DNA of 64,000 nt, taken from assembly GCF_011801145.1 (NCBI RefSeq), contig NZ_CP046172.1:3906001-3970000 (forward strand), in the 5' to 3' direction. This document shows, piece after piece, positions 17,514 to 27,271 of this stretch. Each line of letters opens with the position of its first letter. Within the stretch, counting starts at the first letter, position 1. The notes under the pieces are model-generated. The model had not been told where the DNA came from, did no database searches, and saw only the letters and a program-made list of their open reading frames with translations. Made by a program: the position numbers and the translations under genes. The DNA comes from Nocardia arthritidis. Its GTDB lineage: Bacteria > Actinomycetota > Actinomycetes > Mycobacteriales > Mycobacteriaceae.

Positions 17514-19013
17514 TCACACTGTGCCGGAACGACGGGAGAAGATGGGGCGGCGAGTTGTGCCGTCGGTGCGCAGGATTCGGGGTCTGCGGACGGTGCGGTC
17601 GAACCATTCGCCGAGGGTTACGCCCGCGGCGAGGGCGCAGCCGACGCCGAAGGCGGCGAGCAGTTGGTTGGCTCCGAGGATGAGTTGATCGTTGAGCAGC
17701 GCGTACAGGCCGCGATACACCTTGAGGCCCGGTAGCAGCGGGGTGATTCCGGCGACGGCGACGACCAGCGGGGGAGTGAGCGCGCGCCGCGCGAGCAGAC
17801 CGCCGGCCAGGCCGATCATCGTCGCGGCGACCCCGGAGGACACCACCGGGCCGAATCCGGCGTCCTGCACCAGCAGATAGCAGATGGTGCCCGCCGCGCC
17901 GCCGAATGCGGCCGCCGCGAGCGCTCGCCGCTCGGCGTAGCAGGCGAGCGCGAACATGAACGCCGCCACCGCACCCGCGACCACCTTGAGCACCAGGTCG
18001 GTGCTGTCCCGGCCCGGATTCATATTGATCGCGGGCACGGTGGCGCCGGTGATCTCGCCGACCCGCAGCGCGCAGGCGATGCCCGCGATGATGCCGCCGG
18101 TCATGATCATCACCTCCAGCATGCGCGCCGACGCGGTGATCGGCGCGCCGGTTATCGCGTCCTGCACCGCGCCGAACAGCTGTAAACCGCTGAGCAGCAC
18201 GGTGATTCCGGCGGCGATGATCAGGGTGGCGTCCACCTTGATGCCCAGTGGTTCGGCCAGCGTGGACAGCACGATCGCCGGTGTCGCCGCGATCGCGCCG
18301 CCGACCATGTGCTGGAAGAAGAACGGCAGCCCGTACCGGTTGAGCACCCGGTTGGTGCGGTCGATGGCGGCGGTCGCGACGAAGCTGACCGCCGCGACGA
18401 TCAGATCGCCGCCGAGCAGCGCCGCGATGGCGGCGGCCAGCAACGACCACGCCAGCGTCGCGGCCCAGCGCGGATACGGGTGGGCCGCGGCCACGATGGC
18501 GTCGAGCGTGGCGCGGGCCTCCTCCGGCGGCGGCAGTTCCCGGCGGATGCGGCGGGTGAGCCGGTCGGCCGCGGCCAATCGGGTGAAATCGAGCGCCCGA
18601 TGGTGCACGACGCGCATGGTGCTCGCGGGCGGCAGCAGCGGCCCGCGGTCGGCCCAGATGCGAATCGCGTCGTAGGTGACATCGATGTGGCACTGCGACA
18701 GCCCGTACGTCTCGGCGATAAACCTGACCTGAGCGGTCGTATCGATCACGCTGGTGCCGGACGCCAACACCACCTCACCGACCCGCACGGCCAGCTCGAG
18801 CACCTCCGCGACCCTGGCGTCGTCGGTGAGATCGATCGGCTGCAGCGGCGCGGGCGCGGTGACGACCCGGTCGATGATGGCGTGCCGGTCGCCCGCCAAT
18901 TTGTCCAGAACCGGGCTGAGCAGCGGGATCCGCAGCGCGAGGCGGCGCCGCGGCCCGCGTCGCACATCGGTGTCCAGTACGGCCCTGTCATCGAAGGCTG
19001 CATCACTCGCCAT
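17514..19013 (-). CDS. ThrE-family threonine/serine exporter
   Basis: 499 residues from ATG 19013 (an ATG at 19034 would add seven residues). The N-terminal cytoplasmic half (about 50-200: LELAVRVGEVVLASGTSVIDTT, HIDVTYDAI, MRVVHHRALDFTRL) is the ThrE hydrolase-like domain. The rest has about ten membrane helices covering the two ThrE membrane domains (DUF1212 and DUF3815 types). Corynebacterial ThrE exports L-threonine and L-serine; small hydrophilic amino acids or peptides are the likely substrates here. It is downstream of the GH1 gene on the same strand, 59 bp away. Confidence 0.85.
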   Translation of the reverse strand: MASDAAFDDRAVLDTDVRRGPRRRLALRIPLLSPVLDKLAGDRHAIIDRVVTAPAPLQPIDLTDDARVAEVLELAVRVGEVVLASGTSVIDTTAQVRFIAETYGLSQCHIDVTYDAIRIWADRGPLLPPASTMRVVHHRALDFTRLAAADRLTRRIRRELPPPEEARATLDAIVAAAHPYPRWAATLAWSLLAAAIAALLGGDLIVAAVSFVATAAIDRTNRVLNRYGLPFFFQHMVGGAIAATPAIVLSTLAEPLGIKVDATLIIAAGITVLLSGLQLFGAVQDAITGAPITASARMLEVMIMTGGIIAGIACALRVGEITGATVPAINMNPGRDSTDLVLKVVAGAVAAFMFALACYAERRALAAAAFGGAAGTICYLLVQDAGFGPVVSSGVAATMIGLAGGLLARRALTPPLVVAVAGITPLLPGLKVYRGLYALLNDQLILGANQLLAAFGVGCALAAGVTLGEWFDRTVRRPRILRTDGTTRRPIFSRRSGTV

Positions 19014-19072
19014 GATCGCGAAGGTAGTCACCATCCGCCGGGTCGCGCATCCGCAAAACGCGATTGCGGTGG

Positions 19073-20419
19073 CTACACCCCCGGAAGTGTGATCGGATCG
19101 TCGCAGCTGGACGGCGGATCGATCTGGGAGCAGCCGGCCGGCGGGCGGGTCGGCAGATAGTTTCCGGGCACGCCGCCGCTCCTGGTGATCTCGCTGTAGG
19201 CTCCGACGGCGTCGGTCGGGCGGCGCAACAGGATCGGATCGCTGCGGACATCCACCGTGTAGAGGCCGAAACGCGGTGTGTAGGAACCCCATTCGTAGTT
19301 GTCGGTGATGCTCCAGTAGTTGTAGCCGATCACCGGGATGCCATCCATGCGTGCGCGCTGCAACCAGTACACGACATCGCGCAGGTAGTCGGCGCGGTCG
19401 TAGCCGTCCGGACGCGGCAGCCCGTTCTCGGTGGCCATGCCGTTCTCGACGACGTAGAGGCTCTTGCCGGGGAAGATTCGCTGATAGCGCCGCAGCGCGT
19501 AGTAGATTCCCTCGCTCGCCAGCGGCAACTCCCACAGTTGCAGCGTGTCGCTGCCCGCGGCGGAGCGGGCGACGGCCCTGGGGTCGGCGACCGCGTCGAA
19601 GTAGTAGTCCACCCCGACGTAATCGAGCCGGTCCCGGATCCGGTTCACCCACGGCCCGTTGACCTGCTCGTCGGCCTTCGCGACGAATCCGACATTGCTG
19701 GTGACCATGGCACCCGGCTGCACGCCGTGGATGTAGTCGTAGATTCCGTTGTGCGCCTGCGCCATTCGGTCCGCGATCGCGTTGAACACCCGGTCGCGGT
19801 CGGCTCCGGGCACGCCGGTGTTGTTCAGCTCCTGCACGATATAGGCGACCGGCTCGTTGATGGTGACCCACAACGGATTCCGGTTCGCGTACCGGTCGAC
19901 CACCCGGCGCATGCCGGTGAGCCACCGCTGCACCATTCGGTCGTCCTGCCAGCCGCCGTCACCGGACACCCAACCCGGATACACCCAGTGGTCCAGCGTC
20001 AGCATCGGCCGCATGCCCGCGGCCGTGATCGCGCCGATGAGGGCGTCGTAGAACAGGAATGCGCCCTCGTCCCACCCGTCCGGACGCGGTTGCACCCGAG
20101 CCCATTCGATGCTGACGCGGTACACCTTGACGCCGAGTGCGGCCGCGCGGGCGATGTCCTCGAGGAAACGGTGATAGCTGTCAACGGAATTCAGATAGGG
20201 CTCGTATCCCGACCGGGCAATATAGCGCGTCCAGTTGCTATCCGGGGCCGAACCCTCGGTCTGGAATCCGGAAGCCGCGACGCCCCAAAGGAAATCGGGT
20301 CCCAGCGATGCGACCGGCCCGGGCGCTTGGGCGTGGGCCTGCGCGGGCGTTGCCGCCCCGGCGAGCACGGCCAGCGCGGCGGCCATGGCAATCGAACACA
20401 GACGAACAGACGAGCGCAT
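19073..20419 (-). CDS. secreted GH1 beta-glucosidase
   Basis: 448 residues with a signal peptide (MRSSVRLCSIAMAAALAVLAG, cleavage near AQA-H). The GH1 barrel shows FLWGVAASGFQTEG, the acid/base Glu189 in TINEP and the nucleophile Glu325 in VVENG, with the GYNYWSITDNYEW aglycone loop. It would hydrolyse beta-glucosides or related disaccharides outside the cell. Export is unusual among GH1 enzymes, which are mostly cytoplasmic, but is known in actinomycetes. A Cys-containing tail (GCSQIDPPSSCDD) may close a disulfide. The start at 20419 fits the signal peptide best. Confidence 0.88.
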   Translation of the reverse strand: MRSSVRLCSIAMAAALAVLAGAATPAQAHAQAPGPVASLGPDFLWGVAASGFQTEGSAPDSNWTRYIARSGYEPYLNSVDSYHRFLEDIARAAALGVKVYRVSIEWARVQPRPDGWDEGAFLFYDALIGAITAAGMRPMLTLDHWVYPGWVSGDGGWQDDRMVQRWLTGMRRVVDRYANRNPLWVTINEPVAYIVQELNNTGVPGADRDRVFNAIADRMAQAHNGIYDYIHGVQPGAMVTSNVGFVAKADEQVNGPWVNRIRDRLDYVGVDYYFDAVADPRAVARSAAGSDTLQLWELPLASEGIYYALRRYQRIFPGKSLYVVENGMATENGLPRPDGYDRADYLRDVVYWLQRARMDGIPVIGYNYWSITDNYEWGSYTPRFGLYTVDVRSDPILLRRPTDAVGAYSEITRSGGVPGNYLPTRPPAGCSQIDPPSSCDDPITLPGV

Positions 20420-20828
20420 AGAACTCCGATCCGAAAGGCCAATCAGAACAAGGGTTTCGGCACCACCACACATCCGCATGGCCTTCGGAGCGGCCGCATG
20501 CCCGGATGGGATCGCCGGACCAACTGGGGATCTTCCGTTGCCGTACCTCCGTGCGTCGACGGGACCGGCCGCGAGCACGCGGCACGCCGCATTCGGTCAG
20601 TGATACCACGGCCCCGCGGGCTTTTCCGGGTGAACCGGATGCGCGATGATCACGATTCCGGCGTGGTCGCGGGCGGGGCGGGACCGCCGGTCGCCGGATT
20701 GGTCGGTCGATCCGATCACACTGGACGTTCTGATTGATTACTGTCCGAGGGAATCACAAGTGGACCGTCCCGGTGCGGGCACCCCGCGCCGGGCGGTTCG
20801 AACTCTGCTTTGTCGATCGGAGAACCCG
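20420..20828. promoter_or_regulatory. divergent intergenic region, GH1 gene and binding-protein gene
   Basis: 409 bp between two divergent starts, expected to hold both promoters. I see no gene, strong hairpin or repeat that I can defend. The binding-protein gene has a GGAG at about 20819-20822 ahead of its TTG start. Apparent open frames here are not protein-like. Confidence 0.4.
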
Positions 20829-22436
20829 TTGAGGCTCGACAGAATCGCCGCGCTGGGCGCCGCGGTGTTGCTGACCGCAGGACTGGCGCTGACCGCCTGC
20901 TCGTCCAGCAGCAGCGACGACACGGGCGTCGTGCGAACCAATCTCGGCGAACCACAGAATCCGCTGCTACCCGCCAACCAGAACGACAACAACGGCAGCC
21001 GCATCGTCGACCGGTTGTTCGCGGGCCTGAAGTACTACGACGCGAATGGCAAGGCCTACAACGAGGTGGCCCAGTCGATCGAGACGAACGATCGCATCCA
21101 CTACAAGATCACCCTGAAGCCGGACTGGAAATTCACCGACGGCACCCCGGTGACCGCGAAATCATTCGTCGACGCCTGGAACTACGCGGCGCTCGGCACC
21201 AACGCCCAGATTCAGGGCTACGTGTTCAGCTCGATCGTCGGCTACGACGATGTGAGCGTGAAAGATCCGAAGGTGCAGACGATGTCGGGTCTGCAAGTGG
21301 TGGACGACCACACCTTCACCGTCGCGCTGAAGAGTCCGTCGATCGATTTCGAGGCCGAGCTGGCGTACGCGCCGTTCTATCCGCTGCCCGCGGTGGCCTT
21401 CAAGGATCTGAAGGCGTTCGGCGAGAACCCGATCGGCAACGGGCCGTACAAGTTCGCGCGCAACGGCGCCTGGCAGCACAACGTACAGGTCGACCTGGTG
21501 CCGAACCCGGACTACAAGGGCAGCAGGCCCGCGAAGAACAAGGGTCTGCGGATGGTGATGTACCAGTCCCTCGACACCGCGTACGCGGATCTGCAGGCGG
21601 GCAACCTGGATACCCTCGACACCATTCCGGATAGCGCGCTGGCCACCTATAAGAAGGACCTCGGCGACCGCGCCATCACCAAACCCACCGCGCAGAATTC
21701 GCATGTCGGCGTGCAACCGACGATGGCGCATTTCGGTGGACAGGAGGGCGTGCTGCGCCGCAAGGCGATCTCGATGGCGGTGGACCGGAAGCTGATCGCC
21801 GACAAGATCTTCCATGACCTCCGTGTCCCGGCGCGCGACTTCACCGCGAGGACGCTGCCGGGCTTCAACTCGGACCTGCCCGGGGCCGATGTGCTGAATT
21901 ACAACCCGGACGAAGCCAAGAAGGTGTGGGCGCAGGCCGACGCGATCTCCCCGTGGTCGGGCCAGTTCCAGATCGCGTACAACTCCGACGGCGGCCATCA
22001 GGCCTGGGTCGACGCCGTGTGCAACAGCATCAAGAACACCCTAGGTATCGACGCCGCCGGCGCACCGTATCCGACCTTCAAGGACATGCGGTCGGCGATC
22101 ACGAACAAGACGATCGGCAAGGGGTTCCGCTACGGCTGGCAGGGCGACTATCCGACGATGCTGGAGTTCCTGACCTCGAACTACTACAGCACCGCCGGAT
22201 ACAACAACACCAACTACGACAATCCCGAATTCGACCATCTGATCGACCAGGCACTGGCCGCCCCGACCCAGGCGGAGTCGGACAAACTGGTCGGCCAAGC
22301 CCAAACCCTTTTGCTCCGTGACCTTCCCAGCATCCCGCTGTTCGATTACATTGCGGCAGGGGGCCGTTCGGACAAGGTGAAGAAGGCGGAACTCAACTGG
22401 GCTGGACAGTTCGATTTCGAAAACATCGAGAAGTAG
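20829..22436 (+). CDS. solute-binding lipoprotein, family 5 (oligopeptide type)
   Basis: 535 residues from a TTG at 20829, chosen because GGAGA lies seven bases upstream and it gives a clean lipoprotein signal (LRLDRIAALGAAVLLTAGLALTAC, Cys24) followed by a Ser/Asp linker. The mature part is a DppA/OppA-type protein: LKPDWKFTDGTPVTAKSFVDAWNY, NPIGNGPYKF, LRRKAISMAVDRKLIADKIF. It would capture peptides or similar solutes at the outer face of the membrane. No permease or ATPase genes are adjacent. It is a paralogue of the broken gene at 48300-49930. Confidence 0.88.
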   Translation: MRLDRIAALGAAVLLTAGLALTACSSSSSDDTGVVRTNLGEPQNPLLPANQNDNNGSRIVDRLFAGLKYYDANGKAYNEVAQSIETNDRIHYKITLKPDWKFTDGTPVTAKSFVDAWNYAALGTNAQIQGYVFSSIVGYDDVSVKDPKVQTMSGLQVVDDHTFTVALKSPSIDFEAELAYAPFYPLPAVAFKDLKAFGENPIGNGPYKFARNGAWQHNVQVDLVPNPDYKGSRPAKNKGLRMVMYQSLDTAYADLQAGNLDTLDTIPDSALATYKKDLGDRAITKPTAQNSHVGVQPTMAHFGGQEGVLRRKAISMAVDRKLIADKIFHDLRVPARDFTARTLPGFNSDLPGADVLNYNPDEAKKVWAQADAISPWSGQFQIAYNSDGGHQAWVDAVCNSIKNTLGIDAAGAPYPTFKDMRSAITNKTIGKGFRYGWQGDYPTMLEFLTSNYYSTAGYNNTNYDNPEFDHLIDQALAAPTQAESDKLVGQAQTLLLRDLPSIPLFDYIAAGGRSDKVKKAELNWAGQFDFENIEK

Positions 22437-22460
22437 GAAGGTCTCGCCGGTCCGCCGGGT

Positions 22461-22492
22461 CGTGGGCGTACCCCAATTCGGGTACGCCCACG
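22461..22492. terminator. bidirectional hairpin between convergent genes
   Basis: Perfect 13-bp stem, CGTGGGCGTACCC (22461-22473) and its complement (22480-22492), with a 6-base loop, lying between the convergent binding-protein gene and rpoB2. No T tract follows on either side, as is common for actinomycete terminators. Confidence 0.7.
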
Positions 22493-22512
22493 GCTGTTGG
22501 CCCTGTGCGGAC

Positions 22513-25500
22513 CTAGTTCATCAAATCGTCGACGGTTGCGGCTTCGTTGCGGGAGAGGTTGATTCCCAGGTTGGCTGCCGCGCGTTCGAGGTCTTCGTCT
22601 TCGCCTTCGCGTAGTTCGATGGCGGCGCCGTCGGAGGAGAGTACTTCGACGTTGAGGCACAGGGATTGCAGCTCTTTGAGCAGGACCTTGAACGATTCGG
22701 GGATGCCGGGTTCGGGGATGTTCTCGCCCTTGACGATGGCTTCGTAGACCTTGACCCGTCCGACGACGTCGTCGGATTTGATGGTGAGCAGCTCTTGCAG
22801 GGTGTAGGCGGCGCCGTAGGCCTGCATGGCCCAGCACTCCATTTCCCCGAACCTTTGGCCACCGAACTGGGCCTTACCACCGAGCGGCTGCTGGGTGATC
22901 ATCGAGTACGGGCCGGTGGAGCGGGCGTGGATCTTGTCATCGACCAGGTGGTGCAGTTTCAGGATGTACATGTAGCCGACCGCCACCGGGTACGGGAACG
23001 GTTCACCCGAACGCCCGTCGAACAACTGGGCTTTGCCGTTGGCGTCGACCATGCGTTCCCCGTCCCGGTTGGGCAGGGTCGACCCCAACAGGCCGGTCAA
23101 CTCTTCTTCGCGGGCGCCGTCGAACACCGGGGTCGCGATATTCGAATCCGCGGGGGCGGCCAGCATTTCCTCGGGCAGGGCCTTGGCCCAGTCCGGGCGG
23201 CCCGACCCGTCGGCGTCGACGTCCCATCCGGCCTTGCCGATCCACCCGAGGTGGGTTTCCAGGATCTGGCCGATGTTCATACGCCGCGGCACACCGTGGG
23301 TGTTCAAGATGATGTCGACCGGGGTGCCGTCGGGCAGGAACGGCATGTCCTCGGTGGGCAGGATCTTGCCGATGACACCCTTGTTGCCGTGGCGGCCGGC
23401 GAGTTTGTCACCGTCCTGGATCTTCCGCTTCTGGGCGACGTAGACGCGCACGAGTTCGTTGACGCCGGGGGGCAGGTCGTCATCGTCGTCGCGGGAGAAC
23501 ACCCGGATCCCGATGACCTTGCCGGACTCGCCGTGGGGCACCTTCAGCGAGGTGTCGCGGACCTCGCGGGCCTTCTCCCCGAAGATCGCCCGCAACAGGC
23601 GTTCTTCCGGGGTGAGTTCGGTTTCACCCTTCGGGGTGACCTTCCCGACCAGGATGTCGCCGTCGCGGACCTCGGCGCCGATCCGCACGATGCCGCGCTC
23701 GTCGAGGTCGGCGAGGACCTCGTCGGAGACGTTGGGATGTCGCGGGTGATTTCCTCGGCACCGAGTTTGGTGTCGCGGGCGTCGATCTCGTGTTCCTCGA
23801 TATGAATCGAGGTCAACACATCCTCTTCCACCAGACGCTGGGACAGGATGATGGCGTCTTCGTAGTTGTGGCCCTCCCACGGCATGATCGCCACCAGCAG
23901 GTTCTTACCCAACGCCATTTCACCGTTCTCGGTGCACGGCCCATCCGCGAGGACCTGCCCGGCCTCCACGCGTTGGCCCTCGTCCACGATCGGACGCTGG
24001 TTCGAGCACGTGCCCTGATTGGACCGGTTGAACTTGCGCATCCGATAGGACTTGCGGGTGCCGTCATCGGCCATCACCGTGACGTAGTCGGCCGAAACCT
24101 CCTCCACCACACCGGACTTCTCGTTCACCACCACATCACCGGCATCGACCGCGGCCCGCAACTCCATCCCGGTACCCACCAACGGGGCCTCCGACCGAAT
24201 CAACGGCACCGCCTGACGCTGCATATTCGCACCCATCAGCGCACGGTTCGCGTCATCATGCTCGAGGAACGGAATCATCGCCGTCGCCACCGACACCATC
24301 TGACGCGGCGACACATCCATATAGTCGACCTCCGACGCGTCGACCACCTCGACTTCCGCGCCCGCGCGCCGAACGGTGATGCGCGCGTTGCGGAATCGGC
24401 CGTCGGCGTCGAGCGGTTCGTCGGCCTGGGCGACGACGTGCCGGTCCTCGATATCGGCGGTGAGATAGTCGATCTCGTCGGTGACCTTGCCGCCCAACAC
24501 TTTTCGATAGGGCGTCTCGATGAACCCGAACGGGTTCACCCGGGCGAACACCGAAAGGTACCCGATGAGACCGATATTCGGGCCTTCCGGCGTCTCGATC
24601 GGGCACATGCGGCCGTAGTGGGTGTAGTGCACATCCCGCACCTCCAGCGCCGCGCGTTCGCGGGTGAGGCCGCCCGCGCCGAGCGCCGAGAGGCGGCGCT
24701 TATTCGTCAGACCCGACAGCGGATTGTTCTGATCCAGGAACACCGACAGTTGCGAGGTTCCGAAGAACTCCTTGATCGCGGCGACCACCGGGCGGATGTT
24801 GATCAGGGTCTGCGGCGTGATCGCCTCGACATCCTGGGTCGTCATCCGCTCCCGGACCACCCGTTCCATGCGGCCCAGACCGACTCGGATCTGATTCTGG
24901 ATGAGCTCGCCGACGGTGCGCACGCGGCGGTTGCCGAAGTGGTCGATATCGTCGATCTCGACCGGAACCTCGATACCGCCCGGCACGGTCATGGTTCGGT
25001 CGCCCCGGCGCAGGCGCAGCAGGTACTCGACGATCGTGCCGACATCCTCTTTGGTGAGCGCCGTCGTCACCCGATCGTCTTGCGGCACACCGAGTTTCTT
25101 GTTGATCTTGTAGCGGCCGACGCGGGCCAGGTCGTAACGCTTCTCCTTGAAGAACAGGTTCTCCAACAGCGTCTGCGCCGACTCCTTGGTCGGCGGCTCA
25201 CCCGGACGCAACTTCCGGTAGATATCCAGCAGCGCCTCGTCCTGACCGGCGGTGTTGTCCTTCTCCAAGGTCGACATCATGATCTCGGAGAAACCGAACC
25301 GCTCGACGATCTCCTCGGTCGTCCAACCCAGCGCCTTCAACAACACCGTCACCGGCTGCCGACGCTTACGGTCGATACGCACACCCACGGTGTCACGCTT
25401 GTCGACGTCGAACTCCAGCCACGCACCACGCGACGGAATCACCCGCACACTGTGCAGATCCTTCTCGGTGCCCTTGTCGACCGAGTGATCGAAATACACA

Positions 25501-25987
25501 CCCGGCGAACGCACCAACTGCGACACCACAACACGCTCGTGCCATTGATGATGAACGTGCCCTTATCGGTCATCATCGGGAAATCCCCCATGAACACCGT
25601 CTGGGACTTGATCTCACCAGTGTTGTTGTTGATGAACTCCGCGGTCACGAACAACGGCGCCGCGTAGGTCATGTCCTTGTCTTTGCACTCATCGATCGAG
25701 GCCTTCACCTCTTCGAAGCGCGGATCCGAGAAGGACAACGACATGGAACCGGAGAAGTCCTCGATCGGCGAAAGCTCCTCGAGCACCTCCTCGAGTCCAC
25801 CGACTAGGCCGACGTCACCACGAGCGGCCCGCCACTCCGGTGCGCCGATCAACCAGGCGAACGATTCCGTCTGCACCGCAAGCAGATTCGGAATGGCCAT
25901 GGGCTCGGCGATTTTCGCGAAGGAGACCCGCCTCGGGGCTCCGGGTACCCCGTCCCTGGATTCGGTTCGAGAGCTAGTTGCCACCAT
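22513..25987 (-). pseudogene. rpoB2: second RNA polymerase beta subunit (RpoB2 type), broken by two single-base indels
   Basis: Three frames carry successive parts of one RpoB. The start is ATG 25987 after GGAAGGAC; the C-terminus is [13 protein letters not shown]. Frames join if one G is added at about 25539 (restoring [13 protein letters not shown]) and one to the GGG at 23734-23736 (restoring [12 protein letters not shown]), both plus-strand positions. Repaired length is about 1158 residues. No rpoC follows, so this is an extra copy, as in Nocardia. The rifampicin region reads [22 protein letters not shown]. coli-numbered Q513V, M515L and H526N, plus P535A and P552Y nearby. H526N-type changes are linked to rifampicin resistance. 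If the indels are real the protein is dead; if they are read errors, this is a resistance-type polymerase subunit. Confidence 0.85.
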
Positions 25988-26347
25988 GCGTCCTTCCACC
26001 CCGTGCACCGGCGTATGCCCGGCGCCCACCGACTATGCGTAGATCAATTCCGTACCGCCCGCGGAACTCGATGACGACGACCCGATTCCGGGACGAATTC
26101 AATGGGGTCGTGAATCGAGGTTTGGGCAGGCGGCGGCCAACGCTCAGCCGAAATTACACCCATATTCGGTGGATGTCGAGAGGTGATGGGAAATAAAATT
26201 CCGGAATCCGAACCGGTTGCTACTACAATAATGACATTCGGGCCCTTCGATAGTCAAGTATTCGGCTTCGAAGTTTCGGATATATCTCATTTCCGTGGGT
26301 CGGCGAGAAAAACTCTATTTTTCGGCGAGTCGGTGTGTTATGGTTAT
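25988..26347. promoter_or_regulatory. AT-rich upstream region of rpoB2
   Basis: 360 bp without a credible gene between the rpoB2 start and the end of the quinone reductase gene. The part from about 26150 to 26350 is clearly AT-richer than anything nearby (for example GAAATAAAATT at about 26189 and TTATGGTTATTTATGA at about 26338). It probably contains the rpoB2 promoter and perhaps binding sites for nucleoid proteins. I can define no exact -10/-35 pair. Confidence 0.4.
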
Positions 26348-27133
26348 TTATGAGGGGGAATTCACGTGCAGTCCGAAACCTGAGCGTCCCGCGGGCTCCA
26401 GCCCCGCCTTCAAGTGCAGCGATGGGATCTCGTAGTCGCCGAAGTTCTGGCGGCGGAACGCGATCGGCTCGGTCGAGTCCAGGGTGAGCAGGCGCTGTTC
26501 CCAGGCTTTGGCGATCTCGGGAAAATCGTCATCGGTGGTTCGGTCCGTGCCGTACAGCACGAACGGCGGCAGCGCCTCGATGCCCGGGTAGAAGAGGATC
26601 CCATGGTGGATCGGGAACAGCAGGTCGTCGATCGGGCCGTTGATTCCGCGCTCGGCATAGTGCGGCCGCGGGCCGCCGACGGTCACCGACAGCAGCGCCC
26701 GCCTGCCCGCGAGCGTCCCCTCACCGTAACGCTCCCCGTACTTGACATCGCTGTGCTCGCCGACGCCGTACGCGAAGTGAGAGGTGAAAACCCGGTCGAC
26801 CCAACCCTTGAGGATCGCGGGCATCGTGTACCACCACAGCGGGAACTGGAAGATGATCGTGTCCGCCCACAGCAGCTTCTCCTGTTCGGCGCGGATATCG
26901 GGGGTGAGGGTTCCGGTGTCGAAGGCCCGCCCCGAATCCGCGACGACCTTCAACGGGCTCGAAGCGGACGGGCCGAAATCCCCGGCGTCCGCGACCGCCT
27001 TCCAGCGCATCTCGTACAGATCGCTGACTCGCACCTCGTGCCCGGCCTGCTCCAGCGTGGCCACCGCCAGATCCTTCAGCGAACCGTTGAGCGAGCGCGG
27101 CTCCGGATGTGCGTAGACGATCAGCGTTTTCAT
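26348..27133 (-). CDS. NAD(P)H quinone oxidoreductase, flavodoxin-like fold
   Basis: 261 residues. The N-terminus MKTLIVYAHPEPRSLNGSLKDLAV is the FMN/FAD phosphate-binding start of the NQO1/MdaB/KefF-type family, and FQFPLWWYTMPAILKGWVDRVF is the family's flavin-contact loop. It would reduce quinones or similar electrophiles by two electrons in the cytoplasm. It is divergent from an XRE-type regulator gene across a 138-bp gap, an arrangement common for redox-responsive reductase/repressor pairs, so that regulator probably controls it. Confidence 0.87.
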   Translation of the reverse strand: MKTLIVYAHPEPRSLNGSLKDLAVATLEQAGHEVRVSDLYEMRWKAVADAGDFGPSASSPLKVVADSGRAFDTGTLTPDIRAEQEKLLWADTIIFQFPLWWYTMPAILKGWVDRVFTSHFAYGVGEHSDVKYGERYGEGTLAGRRALLSVTVGGPRPHYAERGINGPIDDLLFPIHHGILFYPGIEALPPFVLYGTDRTTDDDFPEIAKAWEQRLLTLDSTEPIAFRRQNFGDYEIPSLHLKAGLEPAGRSGFGLHVNSPS

Positions 27134-27271
27134 GTGAACTCCTTCGAATCGGATGCCTTCGATCCTGCGCATCCGGGCGGCCGTTGTTCAGGGACGGCGC
27201 TTCCGTCGGATTCGACTTCCTGGTAACGACAGGGCCACCCTCGTCGCCGCGGCCCGCGCGATACTTGGCCG

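Noticed and set aside
23790..25667. Long plus-strand open frame (625 codons) across rpoB2
   Set aside because: It is antisense to a well-conserved RpoB reading frame; high GC leaves the opposite strand open. The translation is His/Arg/Leu-rich with no domain.
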